Shown here: one piece after another, positions 1 through 11,589 of the stretch
Numbering within the stretch: the stretch's first letter is position 1
Layout: each line of letters begins with the position of its first letter
From: Cymodocea nodosa
Lineage: Eukaryota > Streptophyta > Magnoliopsida > Alismatales > Cymodoceaceae
NCBI GenBank assembly: GCA_036874045.1
Contig: CM072342.1
Span: 20,391,001 to 20,455,000 of the forward strand
Direction: 5' to 3'
DNA length: 64,000 nt
Made by a program: the position numbers and the translations under genes
Notes under the pieces: model-generated
Database searches by the model: none
Told to the model about the DNA's origin: nothing
What the model saw: the letters and a program-made list of their open reading frames with translations, nothing else

Positions 1-2926
1 GGATTGGTAAGGTACACAAAAATGTCAAACTCCAGAGTATTTTGACATATCGTTCAAAAATCAATATAACAAAATGTGCCATAAAACACCTCCCATTAAG
101 CTACAAGTAATACCTTTTGTAAATGCATTCATTGCTCATTCAATTCTCTTATGCCTTACTCAATTTTCTACTTGAGATTTTAAATTCCACCACCTTAGCT
201 CATCAACTATGGTATTTAATTCCCATTCCATCAAGAATTCAAGGAGCTCTTGACCTTAACAAGTATAGAGTAAACGTAATCTATTTTAGATGAACTATAA
301 TTTTCTAATACAAAATTTCCATTGATTCTCATTTATATTAATAAGGTAGGCTTCCACTATTTATCTTGCCTAATTTCATATTTCAATTATTGTTAATCGT
401 GCTAAATTTATTTTAAGATTTACTGTTTATCTCCTCTCTAACGAAATTACAAGCCTAACAATCATGTGTATATTAGTTTATTCTTGTGCTATACCTTGAA
501 AACCTTGATGTCGTAATGCTTTTCAAAGCATACATTACCCATAGTGGAATGAGTGGGAGGATTGAATTACTGAAGATCCTAAAGCTTGAATTGCTAGTTG
601 CCTCCCTTGGAGTTCAACGTTGTAGAGGCCCCAAGCCTAACTCATAAAAGATGTACAAGATATAAAATAAAAGCTATCACTTGCTTTATTAAATGCAGCT
701 GAAACTGCAAAACTAAGAAACTTAAAAATAAGAGAAGGTACACTCATCTCCCCAAGTCTTGATTCACCAAAGTGCTTCCCTCTCATTTCATTACATGAAC
801 ATCTAAAAACGTCAATGATTGCTTAAATTATCGAAAACAAGTCCGATCTCAACTCTTGCTGGTTGAAACTTTGCCATGAATTTCGACATTCGAGGGTTGC
901 CTTCATTGAAAGATTACTGTAACTAATGGAAGCATTAAGAAGCTTCAAAGTGAAAGTCATTGTAGAACGAGAAATGCACAAGAGAAAATGAAAGACGGAA
1001 CTCAAAGAAGGGGCAGGAAAAAAGAGAACCAGATGGCTTGCGAGAACAATGAGGACTACTAGGCATTAAGAAGCTTCAAAGTGTTGCATGTCGAGGAGAT
1101 TTTGACAGAAATGACGATGACAATATAAAAACAATGAAAGGTGATAATAATATGTAATATTTAAGAAGTGAACGAACACGCAGGCTGGAGAAGTCTGTGG
1201 TGATGCGATGGCATGGATGGTAATATGTGACGATGATGATAATAATAATCAATTAATGACAACTACGTAATCGATGAAAACCTGTAAGAAAATGGGAATA
1301 CAACATCAATATAAAAACAATGAAAGGTGTAAGATGCACATGAGTCCAGCTGTGGACCTCCATGTGCCATGTGCTCAGCTTATCCCTTAAAATAGTTATT
1401 ACAGACAACCAATAGATTCCATGTGGAACGTGGTTATGCCATTCATGGTCTTGGTTGCCGATCATCATCATCGGCCGATTAGCTGGAGCAGAAGCCGAAA
1501 CTAATAAACATGATCTCATTGTCAGGGCTCCACGTGGGTTGTCAATATAATGTTCTAACAAAGTATGCCAGCTTATCACATGGCACATGGAGGGATCGAC
1601 GAAATCCCATGCATCACAACTGGATAACATCGGCATTTATAATTTTTATCTGCATTTCAATAGTACAGAATCATCACGATTATTAAATAAAAACAGGTGT
1701 CACCAATCATATATGTATACTGTGACTGGACGAAGAGGGCACCTCCAACGGTAGAAATGGTGCCCGCCAACATGTGTGCGTCGGTCATATCGCAAAGAAG
1801 ATTTCGACAAAACCAAGACGTGACAACGCAGCGGCTTATCAATCCAATTCGAGAGCAAGAAAAACATACTGTAAGAGAGTCAAGAAAGCCGAGAAAGCCA
1901 AGTCTTCCAAAAAAAAAAAAACCCCAAGAAAGCGTCGGCAAGTTTGGACACAAGTCTTCGAAGCGACGGCAAGAAAACATACTGCAAATTTCCAAAAACC
2001 CACCCAGACCATCATTTCATTGATAAGCCGTAATATTATGCAAATAAGAGTAAACAAATAGGTACAACCAAGTGGAAGCCCGCATCAGTTGGTTCGCTCG
2101 TATGAAGCCCACCACCGATTCAGAATGCCTTGACTTACGAAAGAGAAGTTGGGCAGCAAGTAAATATCGACGATCTTCAATTGTCAACTTCATCATTAGA
2201 AAACGCATTTTCAATAAAGGAATTACAAAAGCAACATTGAAAGAAATTCTGATTTTGTATAATATTTCCTTTATACGTAATGAAAAAGAACAGTAAAACT
2301 GAAAAAAATAGGGGCTCACGTTATTTCTTTTCCTTTTCCATCTTTCTCTCTCTCTCTCTCTTTTCGTACATGTCTTTGCCATCATTTCCTTTTACATTTC
2401 TTTTAGCATTTTTCATCATCTTCTAGTTCCATTTTTATTTTTTGGAAGAAAAACGAGAAAACGCACGTTCCAGAAACACCGGTTTGGATATGGATCATCG
2501 GGAAATAAAAATATAAACGAGAAACCAACAGAAGAAAGTGACTTGTGTAAATGGAATCAGACTGACGAGCAAAATGTCCATTAATGAACTCGCGGTGAGT
2601 GCATTTCAAGTATTTGAGCAGTTTGATATACGTCATCATCACTTCCCCAGTGAAAAAAACAGCAAACCATTACCCAAAAAATAGAGAAAAAACAGCAAAC
2701 TATTCAAAACTAAGAGATAAATTCAGCAAAAAAAAGAGTAAAAGTGGCTGTTAGATTTTTTGCAAGACTACCTAGTTTGACTTATGTTATCATTTTTTTG
2801 ATAATGGACTTCAGTTATGATAAACGAAAAAAACACAATACAAGATAGTCGTAGATAAAACGCCAACACAATACAGATCCATGAAATGTAAGAAAGAAAG
2901 AATAAAGAAAGGAACTTCATTACCGA
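1..2926. other. AT-rich intergenic DNA, no gene recognised
   Basis: No convincing gene is visible. Open frames near 1,250-2,400 overlap each other on both strands and match no family I know. Two short strings recur: a 22-bp string at about 931 and 1,062 (both containing AAGAAGCTTCAAAGTG), and a 22-bp string at about 1,121 and 1,309 (containing AAAACAATGAAAGGTG). The last few hundred bases before 2,926 are probably the 3' UTR of the minus-strand DUF1645 gene. Confidence 0.5.
2341..2364. repeat. CT microsatellite
   Basis: A short run of CT dinucleotides inside a pyrimidine-rich stretch. It has no evident function. Confidence 0.8.
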
Positions 2927-4027
2927 CTACGTCCTCTCGCTCTTTCCGCCGCCACCGCTCGACCTGTTGACCAAATTAACTCTACTTGAACCCTCTCTCC
3001 TATGTTGATGATGAGAAAATAGCCCGAAGACCGACTTGGACGACCCTCGGAGTGAACAAACAGGAACATTAAGCACAGGCGTGATCCTCACACCGGCCGA
3101 GTACGACCGTTCCATCCCCCCGTAGCGCGGCCTCGGCCCTCCATTCAAGCTACTAGGAGTGCTTGAGCTCCTCCCCAGATTGTGAAAAATGATCTTCCCG
3201 GAAGAATTCATCCTCGGAGAATCTACAGAAGATCCCCGAATAGAGATCACGTTGTCGGGGGCACGGCGGATCTGCGACCTCCCGACACGCACGGTGGGGT
3301 GATCCGGTAGCGGCATGTTGCTCCGTGGCTTTCCCATCCGGAGCTTCGGAGGATTGGCAGATGCCGCCGCAGATTTACGAGTCTTCTCGGAACCCTCCAA
3401 GGATGAGACGGACGTGCGGGAGGTGATTGCAGGGTTGAGATCTGAGGAGCTGTCGTCACGGAGTAAAGGAAGGGAGAGGTCGATCGAAGCGTTAGCTTTA
3501 GGATTTCGGTGAAGAAAATGGCGGAGAACTCGGGTGCTCGAGTTCTTAGCCTTCTTCTGAACTAGTAGTTCCTGATCCGATCTCTGACTCACAACGGCCT
3601 TCTTCAGGCCTAAGAGCTCCTTCCACCGACTCGAACACCTCGGCGCTTTTGGGGACAAGGCATTCGGATCCGCCGTAGCGATCTCATCCGTCGCCGTCGA
3701 CGCCTCCACCTTCTGTCCATCGGGAGATGGCGACCTATCTTCATGATCTACCATCTTTTCCGATGTGTGATGAAGAGGCACGACCATGCCGTCAGAGATA
3801 AGCTCGTCGGCGGTAAGCATGGAGACGGGATCCTCCGGCCTGAACTCGAAATCGAGCAATGAAGGCGGAATTTTAGGAGGAGAAGCGGAGGGTTCTTCGT
3901 TGGAGAAGTCGAGGCTAAATGAGATCCTTGAGCTGAGCCATCCCGCGCAGGAGGACGAGGGGGAAGGGGGGAAGTCCAAGAAGGCGTCCGGCGAGACACC
4001 GGCTGCGTTAATGACGGCGGAAGCCAT
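2927..4027 (-). CDS. DUF1645 family protein
   Basis: A single uninterrupted reading frame of 366 residues. Family hallmarks appear in the usual order: an N-terminal FDFSNEE-like stretch, LLDFEFRPEDP at about residue 57, LTADELISDG at about 71, WKELLGLKK at about 135, and the C-terminal signature MERSYSAGVRITPVLNVPVC near residue 305, followed by LRGSSKSVFGLFS. The protein is serine- and proline-rich with basic patches and no membrane segment. The plant-specific DUF1645 family includes rice regulators of grain length and stress response; molecular function is poorly known and I infer none here. The start is the first in-frame ATG after a pyrimidine-rich leader. GC content is much higher than in the surrounding DNA, as expected for a real plant exon. 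Confidence 0.93.
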   Translation of the reverse strand: MASAVINAAGVSPDAFLDFPPSPSSSCAGWLSSRISFSLDFSNEEPSASPPKIPPSLLDFEFRPEDPVSMLTADELISDGMVVPLHHTSEKMVDHEDRSPSPDGQKVEASTATDEIATADPNALSPKAPRCSSRWKELLGLKKAVVSQRSDQELLVQKKAKNSSTRVLRHFLHRNPKANASIDLSLPLLRDDSSSDLNPAITSRTSVSSLEGSEKTRKSAAASANPPKLRMGKPRSNMPLPDHPTVRVGRSQIRRAPDNVISIRGSSVDSPRMNSSGKIIFHNLGRSSSTPSSLNGGPRPRYGGMERSYSAGVRITPVLNVPVCSLRGSSKSVFGLFSHHQHRREGSSRVNLVNRSSGGGGKSERT

Positions 4028-4119
4028 TGGATTGGAGAAGTCTAGAATGGGATTTCAGATCTGGGATGGCATCTGTTTTGGGGTCGGCGTTAGGGTTTCG
4101 ACGAGATCTCGCGGAGGGG

Positions 4120-4194
4120 TAGTGGGGAGAGGGGGAGGGGGAGAAGGAACGGGAGAAGTGGCGGAGGTGAGCTCCACATGTTCATCTATTTATA
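4120..4194 (-). promoter_or_regulatory. Core promoter of the DUF1645 gene
   Basis: On the minus strand a TATAAATA box (4,187-4,194) lies about 160 bp upstream of the ATG. It is followed by a strongly C/T-rich stretch (about 4,120-4,160) of the kind common in plant 5' UTRs (Y patch). This predicts transcription starting near 4,155-4,160 and a leader of about 130 nt. This is inference from position and composition. Confidence 0.5.
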
Positions 4195-4907
4195 ATATAC
4201 GTATATATTTTTTTATATCGGCGGGTTTGATTTCGTAGTTTTGCCTATGGTGTTTGTGTAAAATTACGTACATTTTTCCCGCTCCGACCAATTTGAAAAT
4301 CGTCAGAATTGACTGCTCTAGACCGTCCAACTCTGCGCATTATTCCTTAGTACATGATTTACTTTTTAAATGAAAAAGAACCGGTTTACTCGGATTCTTG
4401 CACTTTCTTGAAAAAAATAGGATGGAGATGCTAAAATTCATACTCTAATAAATTTCAAAATATGATAGCTACCGCAGAAACTCATTCATCGGTCAAAGTG
4501 TTCACTTCACAATTAATTGAAAATAAAGTTTGTATAATCTTTGGTTAGAAGCTCAACCTACGTCCCTGACCTGCAAGCACTAGTGAATAATATTAGAAAA
4601 TGAATTAAATTTGATCTAAAACCTTGAATGGTATTTCAGAGAAATATTATTCTCCTTGGTGGTAGAAAATTTTGTTCTCAATCCCCACATAAACCGCAGA
4701 AGGAATAAATACTCTACCCACCAGTGACCTCCCCAGCTTACCGTTATTTCTTAGCATTTTGAGGGTCGGTTGAACACCTCTGGCTTGTGGAGATTTGACA
4801 GAGTGGTTGTTGTTCCGTCATAACGGTGATCCGATGAGCTTAATTAAAAGTGCGTTCAAAGGCATTGGGCAGCTAGCCATGATGACGAGTGCAAGCTATA
4901 TAGTTTC
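4195..4907. other. Upstream intergenic DNA of the DUF1645 gene
   Basis: AT-rich sequence without a recognisable gene. Distal promoter elements of the DUF1645 gene would lie here, but none can be named from sequence alone. Confidence 0.4.
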
Positions 4908-5880
4908 TCAATTAGCTTGTGGCAAAGTTCTAACTCTTAAAATGCCCGGTGGCACTTCTCCTTGATAAGCATGCCATTGAGCACCCGATTGGTCATAGCC
5001 AATTAAGTAGAGAAGCAACTCCTTCCTTGGGTTCAATAGTGGATGAGGATCAAAGGAGTGGGTGGATACTTCTTCGAGACGTCGAGGGCTTGTTGACTTT
5101 TCTCGGACTACCCTACCCATTCCTTTGTTTCTCTCCATTGAGGATGTCAAATTAAGAAGGCTCAGTTCCTTACCAGTGAACATGACAAGGATCGACTAGT
5201 GTTGATATGCAACCAGCCAAAGTTCCTATATTGTTGTAGGCAGCTACATACATATCCAGCTTCATCTTTATTTTGTCTAGGTTGGCTTCGACTCCCCAGT
5301 GGTTGGTCACTTTAATTCCCAATCGAATGTTGAAGATACACTTTTCTAGGTTAAGCAACACCCAAAAATTTGAAGTTGGTCAAACAACACCTCCTCTAAG
5401 TCTCCCTCATCCTCGACATTTGTCTAGGATTTTTAATGATCACTACGTTAACTTACAGTTCCATGTTTTAATCAATTTGCTCATTGAATATCTCAGCAAC
5501 CAGTCCTTGGTATATCGTGTTGGTATTCTTTATAAGATTGAATGAACAAGGTCTTCTCCTTGTCTTAAGGATGCATTTGTATATATTTGATTGTAATCAG
5601 ATAAAGTATCCATCATCCTTAAGATCGAGTTGGTTGCCTACTATGCCTGTTGACTAGTTGCTTGTTGGACAAGGAAGAGTAGCTACTTTTGAGGCAACAT
5701 TAATTTATTAAGCTCGACAAAGCTGACGCATGCACATTCTCCGCCATTCACCTTCTTCACTAAGACAATAATGGTGAGTCATTTTTTGTAATAGACTTCC
5801 TAGATGAAGTGGATGCCCATTAGGTAGTCAATCTTGACAAGCTAAGTTCCTAATTATAATCTTGTACAATTGAAGCTCTA
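4908..5880 (-). pseudogene. Ty3/gypsy polyprotein remnant (RT-RNase H)
   Basis: Decayed reverse transcriptase read on the minus strand in broken frames. From about 5,800 the frame resembles the gypsy motif VLVKKxNG followed by an ELNK-type stretch. At 5,361-5,170 it reads LNLEKCIFNIRLGIKV and then GVEANLDKIK, matching the RT-to-connection region (LNPEKCxFG...GIEANPDKI). The frame then shifts into an RNase-H-like region at 5,183-4,908. Several frameshifts and stops mean the copy is dead. No LTRs could be assigned. Confidence 0.7.
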
Positions 5881-7087
5881 TATCACCTTAAGAATCCCTC
5901 TCCTTAAATAAAATAAATGTCAGCGATCCTTAACGATGCATTGTGTGTACACTAGAAGCTTGAGTGAGTGAGGAAGTGTGAGATCTTTCTTTTCAAAAAT
6001 GAGAACGAAGTGTAGGACATCTAAAATTTAAAATGCATGGTTAATCAAAGCATATATGTTACATCGATGACCTAGAAATGGGTGTGTAATGGTTACAAAA
6101 TTGTTGTAACAACTATTAGATCAGTATGCTATTATACCAAATTAATGATCAACATGGTTAGTATATTATTTTTGTAAATAATATATTATTAGCAAATGAA
6201 TCTGCATCTTGTAACATATGTATATGTTGATGAATATCACCAGCATGTTGTTTTTGTTCCAGAGAGCATTATGCTCTAGGATAAGAAAATGGCATGCTAG
6301 TGCCCTTAATCGGTATATCAAAATTGTGGCAGAGAAGATTTCAAGTTATAGCTCATTGTCATGCCCCATCTAAATTATTTCCAAGTATATATATGCATGC
6401 ACTTTATGTGTCATACTAAAGTATAAAATGAATGAAAAACCTAGTGTGAGTTCGTATGCAGGATGAAAGGCTCTTGGGAACTTAGATATAGATCCTAGGA
6501 CTCGTAGACTTTATAAATACATCACATATTACATTGACTCTATAACATTTGTAAGATTGAATTAGTGTGAGTTTGAATTCCTCCCTTAATCTTTAATTTG
6601 CATTGCTTGATTTTCCTAACACTTATGTATGAGCAGGTATATATAGGGAGGCATCTTCGTGTAAGTCTGGAAATGGTTGACAATAGATGTTTCCTGTAAG
6701 TAGCTAGTGTTAATTGATCGTACTTTGCCTTCCTCAAAGCTTTGAATGGCTTGTAGCATGCATGGTAGATCGGGAATACGAACTAACATATGGTGTGTGG
6801 GAAGTCAAAGAACCTATAATGGTTAAGTTGGAGATGTTGAGGAAAGCATAAATAGATGAATTAAGTTTAGGGTTCAAGAGAGAGAAAGTTCCCAGACCTT
6901 GGGTGTTCGAATATACAGGGTTAAAAACCTTAGGGATAATGGTCGGCAAATCTCTTGATCATTTGTGTTGCCAATGGCAAGTTGTTGTGGTCGTCTGTCA
7001 TTGTAGCCATAGGAGTAAATGTTATTTTGTAGGGTTGCTAATGACCATTGTTATATTCCTTAGATAAGCTAATAGGCCAACTAGTCT
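5881..7087. other. Intergenic DNA, nothing recognised
   Basis: AT-rich DNA with only short non-conserved open frames. No RNA gene, repeat or mobile-element signature is visible. Confidence 0.4.
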
Positions 7088-8900
7088 GTCATGTCCTAAA
7101 TGGAGTCATGAAAAATTCCGTAAAATTAAAAAAATAGAAAAACTCCCTCCTTTTAATTTTATAAGGCGACATATGTTGAAAGGATGAATTTAACAACAAG
7201 AGGTCAAATAAACTTAAATCTCAGCAAAACAAACTAGAGAAACAAAGAATTCGAATTCAAAACAATGGGAAGACCAGCAGATCACTTTTTAAGTAAATCT
7301 CGATTCTGACAAAAATTCACAAAACTATCAATATCACAATTATTGCCTTGCTTACACATGCAACACAAATATCACAATCCTAAAAGAGTTTACAAGCATA
7401 CATTCATTCATTCATTTACAACAAAGATAAATCTTGCAGCTTGTCAAAATGAAATATTAGCATGACTTCTTTGACTCACACCCCACTTGCTGCTCAACTA
7501 GATAACCTAAAAACGAACAACTAAAGAAGTGAGCTAACGCCCAATAAGTAATCCATCCTCAACCAATAAAATTACATAAATAGAAATGTGCTGCACAAGG
7601 AAAATTATAAACTATAATATACACATGGTATAACAAAATCAACAATCCTTCAATTTAATAAATTAAACCAAGGAGACTAGGTCAACCAACACATCTTTTA
7701 TTTTCCCTTTTTATTTAATTAACTATGACTACATATTCCCCCCTACAATAGGATCAAATGCAACTATATATTTCCCCTTGTTATAGGATCAAGTAGTTAC
7801 ATAACATCTTATAACCAGATTTCGGATACCTTAAGTTACCTTGGAATAGGTCATGCATATCCTATCTCATATCATATATGTTATATCACAATACCATGCC
7901 CTCATGGTTGAGTTTCGTAGCTAATCCAGATTATTCAATATTTAATTAAACCAATTAAAAATGCATAACAAGTTGGTCATTAGTTAAAAATAATTGCACA
8001 AGTCTCACATCATTGCCTAATATTCCAAAATATTAGGCATCTACGTAATAAATAATAATCACATATCATAAAATACATAAATCAACTATATTATGTATCA
8101 TCATCCATATTTTGCACGTACTCAGAATAAACCACAATAAACAACATCACTAGGTAATAATCATCAACATTATATCATGTCCACTAATAAATATGCATCA
8201 TCAGCCAAAATTAAGGGATTAAGACTTTCAAGCACCTTACGACTGCAAGTCTTATTGATTATGGTTTGATTAAGCTATCATCGCTAATAATTATCATGAT
8301 TTACAATAGTCAACATAATAACTGTATGATTAGCTACATTAAACAATAATCAATATTTTAAGCTTTAACACACACCATAATCATAACAAAAATATTTGAA
8401 AATCAATAATAATATACAAAAATACCACATTTTAGATAATAAAGAGAGTAAGGATTCCTTACTACCGATAGGGATGAAAATCCCCAAAACCCCCTTCTTC
8501 CCTACCACGATCTTTTTTTCAACTACACTCGACGCTCCAACAGCTAGGGGAAGGACACACATTACCTCACGATGCTTGGAGGTCGTTGAGCTCACCGGAA
8601 CGCACCGCACTGCTACAATCGCACACACCATACTCGCATTTGTCAAAGTCGTGCACCTCCGCACACTCGCCACTGGAGTCGAACACCCGCTCGTTCACCG
8701 TTGGAGTGTCGAAATCGTCGAACTTCGATCTTCCGTCGTCACTGCTAGGGATCCAGACGCGATGCTGCTGAGGATAAGGAAGGTTGGATGGAAACGAAAA
8801 AATTCAAGTTATTTTTCCCTTTTCATAACCATAAGGGAAAATAACCAAAATACCCTCCATCTATAAGTAGATTTACGTCGGACCCTTACATAGTCAATCG
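7088..8900. mobile_element. Possible solo LTR of a Ty3/gypsy chromovirus
   Basis: The stretch begins with TGTCATGTCC, similar to the TGTCAYGYCC starts of many plant chromovirus LTRs. It holds a phrase about 430 bp in (GTGAGCTAACGCCCAATAAG) of a kind often found in such LTRs. It then changes to a GC-richer segment at about 8,500-8,780. The 3' edge is not defined and no partner LTR is in view, so this is a weak assignment. Confidence 0.25.
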
Positions 8901-9411
8901 TTGGAGTGTTAGTCAACTTTTTTTTTTCGTTGGAGTGTTATTTTTTCTTACGTTGAAGGTTGGATTAGAAGATTCAAACTCGTGTTTGAGGAGATTAGAA
9001 GTTTATAAGTGTCGTCACCCTAGTACAGATTATGTGTGAGCATAGCTCAGCTTGTGGTGTAAAGTAACCATGAGCGTAGGCCAACATAACTTACAAGCTG
9101 GTGGTGGGGATCAATTGAGAGTACCAATAATCCAATCCATCCTTTCATCGTCCAAGCTCTTTCTTGTATTCCTTTGCTATCTAGCTTAAGCTACTTGTAA
9201 GTCAAGTGGTTCATTGATTTGTCCAATTTATAGCCTTTAGGCACAAACTAACCCAGCACTCCTATTAATTAGGGTAGTTACCGTTGTTAAGAAGGAGGTT
9301 GAGGAAGAAAAATGTAAAGGTAGAGAATCTTTCAAAAGAGTAAAGACAACGTAAAATTTTTTATCACCAAGATTAATCCACCATCAGTACCCTTAAATCA
9401 TGTTACAACAG

Positions 9412-9423
9412 TGGTATCAGAGC
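9412..9423 (+). other. Primer-binding site of a Ty1/copia element
   Basis: The sequence TGGTATCAGAGC is the classic complement of the plant initiator-methionine tRNA 3' end used by copia elements. It follows a possible LTR end (...TTACAACA) by one base and precedes a leader and a copia gag frame on the same strand. The upstream 5' LTR limits could not be defined. Confidence 0.75.
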
Positions 9424-10027
9424 TAGTTTGTAGCCATGTGCACCATTATCGCATTGCCTGCATTCGGTCATGCTCTGCTTTCACATGCAGCTATCATCCT
9501 TCATGCATGTCTCTGTCACACACGCCTCCTCCACTCACATGTGTGAATCCATCGCTCGCGTGCACACCTCCCCCACTCTCGTGCACACCTCCACCACTCT
9601 CGCGCACGTCTTCATCGCTTTCGCATGTGCGCCTCCATCGCTTTCCCGTGTGCACCTCCATCACTCGTGTGCAACTCCACCGTTTACACGCATGCCTCCA
9701 TCGCTCGCATGCGCACCTCACCCATGCTCTACTTTCACACGTCGTTGCTCGCACATTTCGCACAACTCCACATGTGATTACACACACCACTGCCATGTTG
9801 CCCGCACTCGCTCGTGCTCCGCTTCCAAGCACGGTTTTTGTCCTCCGCACACGTCTCTACTGCACCACTTGCTCACAAGCATGCATCTCCGCCCTTCCAC
9901 GCACAAGCGACGCCGCCGATCCATCTGTGCCATTGCCTATCTATGCGGACCTCTACCTTCGACCACTATCTCCATGCGTGGACATCTATACTTTTGCCCA
10001 CAAGCGATTTGGTTAGGGATTTTTTGA
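9424..10027 (+). repeat. C/T-rich degenerate repeat in the copia leader
   Basis: A low-complexity stretch of irregular units of roughly 20-25 bp, rich in CTCGCGTGCACACCTCC-like strings. Two overlapping plus frames are open for about 200 and 185 codons and one minus frame for 118, and none looks like a protein family. Openness in several frames is explained by the scarcity of A-starting stop codons in a C/T-rich repeat. It lies between the primer-binding site and gag, so it is best read as untranslated leader. Confidence 0.6.
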
Positions 10028-10385
10028 CATCCCTTCTTTTGATAAAATATTATGATATAATATAATATATTATATTATATTGGAAAATTAAATTTTAAAA
10101 AAAAATCATGTAATTTCTTTTTTAATTGTTATTTTTTGTTAGTCATTATTTAAATTACATGTTTAGAAATTGCATGCTTTAATTAGATAATAGAAATATT
10201 TGAAATTTGAATTTGAATTTGGAAATTTAAATAGTTTTGAAAATTTGAAAGTTAAATTTGAAATTGGAAATTAGAAATTTAAATTTGATTTTGGAAATTT
10301 GAAATTTGAATTCAAATAGTTTTTGAAATTTACATTTTTTTTAATTGTATTTTGTTCAAAAGTAATTGTTTATTGAAATTGGAAA

Positions 10386-11585
10386 TTGATTTCAATTATA
10401 GATATAAGCATGGCTTCAAAGATGTTTATAACTAAGTTGGCAAAGATGGATAAATTAAATGGGATAAATTATGAGATGTGGTATCGAAAAATTAATCAAG
10501 CATTAGAATATGAAGATCTTGAACATGTAATAGGTTTGTATCCTCCAGAAATAAATGAAAACACTTCTGAATTGGAAATTAAAAGAACAAATCAATGGAG
10601 GAAAGATGATAAAAAGGTGAAAAATTTAATGTTCATGTTCATGGAAGATTGTCTTGTTAAATACTATGAAAATTATACTAATGCTTATACATTATGGAAT
10701 GCTTTGAAGGAAAAATATAATAAAACAACTGAAATGAACATTCAATTACTCCTTCAAAAATATAACTCTTACAATATACTAGAGGAATAAAGCGTGGTGG
10801 AACATATAAATAATATGTTAGTTATGGCAAAAGATTTGGTTACTATAAGAACTCCTATACCTGAAAAATTGCAAATAGCAACAATATTGAATAGTTTACC
10901 ACACAGCTATAATATGGTTACCACATCTCTTGGGTTTACCCCACTTTAATTATCTAAATTGCTAGCCATGTTGGATACTAAACAAGAAATAATGGTTAGA
11001 CAAAGGCAACATGAATCTCATCTGAAAGAAGCCAATGCCACATTTCAAAAGCTCAGATTTAATAAAAATAACAAAATAAGAAATAGACCAAATAGGAACA
11101 ACTTCAAGCCAAATCAAGCACGAGTAAAGAAAGCATGAGGATCTTGCCACGCTTGTGGCCAATTTGGTCATTTTAGGGCACATTGTCCTAACAATGATGG
11201 AAATAAAAGCGGGACCTTGAAATCGAACCTAAAGAACAAAAGAACCTTTGTGAGAGTTGTGAAATGCAATAATGTTATTGTCCCTAGTTCAAACGAATGG
11301 TGGGTTGATTCTAGTGCCACAAAGTACAGTACCAAAACCAAAAAGGGACTTGACTCCTTTAAAGAGTTGAGTCCTAGATAACAATGCATTTATATAGGTA
11401 ACAATACTTATTTAGATGTAGAATGTATTGACACATTGTTTGGACTTGGGAGACAACATTATGATTCTGAAAGATGTCCTTTATGCACCTAACATGAGGC
11501 AAAATTTAATATCTGTTGGCACTCTCTTGAAGAATGGTTTGGAAGTTTGATTTTACAATAAATGTGTATCCATAGTTTCAAATAA
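10386..11585 (+). pseudogene. Ty1/copia gag-protease remnant
   Basis: The first 134 codons (10,386-10,790) resemble the copia gag domain, with KLNGINYEMWYRKINQAL near residue 23 and a WNALKEKYN motif near 107. A stop at 10,788 breaks the frame, but similarity continues: a CCHC zinc knuckle (CHACGQFGHFRAHC, about 11,142-11,190) and a protease start (WWVDSSATK, about 11,300) where the usual WVDSGAT has lost its glycine. Further stops follow, and similarity fades after about 11,585 with no integrase or RT. The element is therefore truncated and inactive. Confidence 0.8.
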
Positions 11586-11589
11586 ATAA

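Noticed and set aside
1253-2385. Several overlapping open frames of 70-127 codons as genes
   Set aside because: They overlap on both strands, have biased composition, and show no domain or promoter support.
8365-8866. Overlapping open frames (102 and 156 codons) as genes
   Set aside because: They lie on opposite strands over the same GC-richer patch within a possible LTR and match no family I know.
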